A stretch of 64,000 bases of DNA, taken from assembly GCA_963580285.1 (NCBI GenBank), contig OY757020.1, positions 98,583,497 to 98,647,496 of the forward strand, given 5' to 3'. The notes under the pieces were generated by a model, which saw nothing but the letters and a program-made list of their open reading frames with translations, was not told the DNA's origin and ran no database searches. This DNA comes from Lucinisca nassula (lineage: Eukaryota; Mollusca; Bivalvia; Lucinida; Lucinidae). The position numbers and the translations under genes were made by a program. Below, piece by piece: positions 63,864 through 64,000 of the stretch (position 1 is the first letter of the stretch; each line of letters opens with the position of its first letter).

Positions 63864-64000
63864 GTGAGTATTAATGACATAATAATTTTAATGCATTTGA
63901 CATTTGTTAAATCAAACATTAAAGGACTGGATCTTTGGCTGACCTGAACAAAGCCCAGGGTATTGTTGTTATCATCCTGTGCCAGTGTTCAGTCATCGGT

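Overview
This is a eukaryotic, AT-rich, intron- and transposon-dominated window, most likely from a mollusc (bivalve-like). The reasons are spliced exons with GT/AG borders, many LINE families, tRNA-derived SINEs, foldback MITEs, and several pearl/HINE-type elements that begin AACAAGAG, carry a tandem-repeat core and end in a short hairpin plus GAGCTAAA. The organism is an inference; nothing in the window names a species.

Host genes are sparse. The last three coding exons of an adenosine deaminase lie on the + strand at 6402-6571, 9861-9987 and 14474-14563, with matching splice phases and a stop codon. Its introns are filled with pearl-like elements and MITEs. A second gene or pseudogene on the + strand has a C2H2-like exon (from 40809), a KQTE-repeat and K/E-rich stretch (to 42011) and a KCTD/T1-type BTB domain (50541-51174). 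It is split by an 8.3 kb LINE insertion and a 300 bp SINE. Weak exon candidates are seen at 22677-22713 and 63762-63863.

Region by region: 1-6000 is a decayed LINE with an SGNH/esterase-like ORF1, broken by a reverse-transcriptase-element tail and a 166-bp-period pearl-like array. 6-14.6 kb is the adenosine deaminase 3' half. 14.6-23 kb is foldback MITEs, a shredded jockey/CR1-like LINE, a hammerhead-bearing retrozyme-like monomer, and a small zinc-finger ORF followed by a second hammerhead candidate. 23.4-26 kb is another dead LINE whose 3' end is duplicated in inverted orientation. 26.9-33.2 kb is a pearl-like array, then a Gypsy integrase split by a Penelope-like reverse transcriptase element, with a second, truncated copy in inverted orientation. 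33.3-39.4 kb is a complete RNase H-bearing I/Nimb-like LINE with a 13-bp target duplication. 39.4-40.4 kb is a tandem array of a 382-bp unit in which every unit carries a perfect type I hammerhead ribozyme. 42.0-50.4 kb is a head-to-tail LINE concatemer bounded by one target duplication. 52.7-55.1 kb is a further LINE. 56.5-63.4 kb is pearl-like arrays, one nested inside another.

The strongest candidates for new biology are the hammerhead retrozyme array and its relatives (same family at four or more loci here), the zinc-finger ORF plus hammerhead unit at 21.3-22.1 kb, and the LINE concatemer that looks like a snapshot of reverse-transcriptase template jumping.
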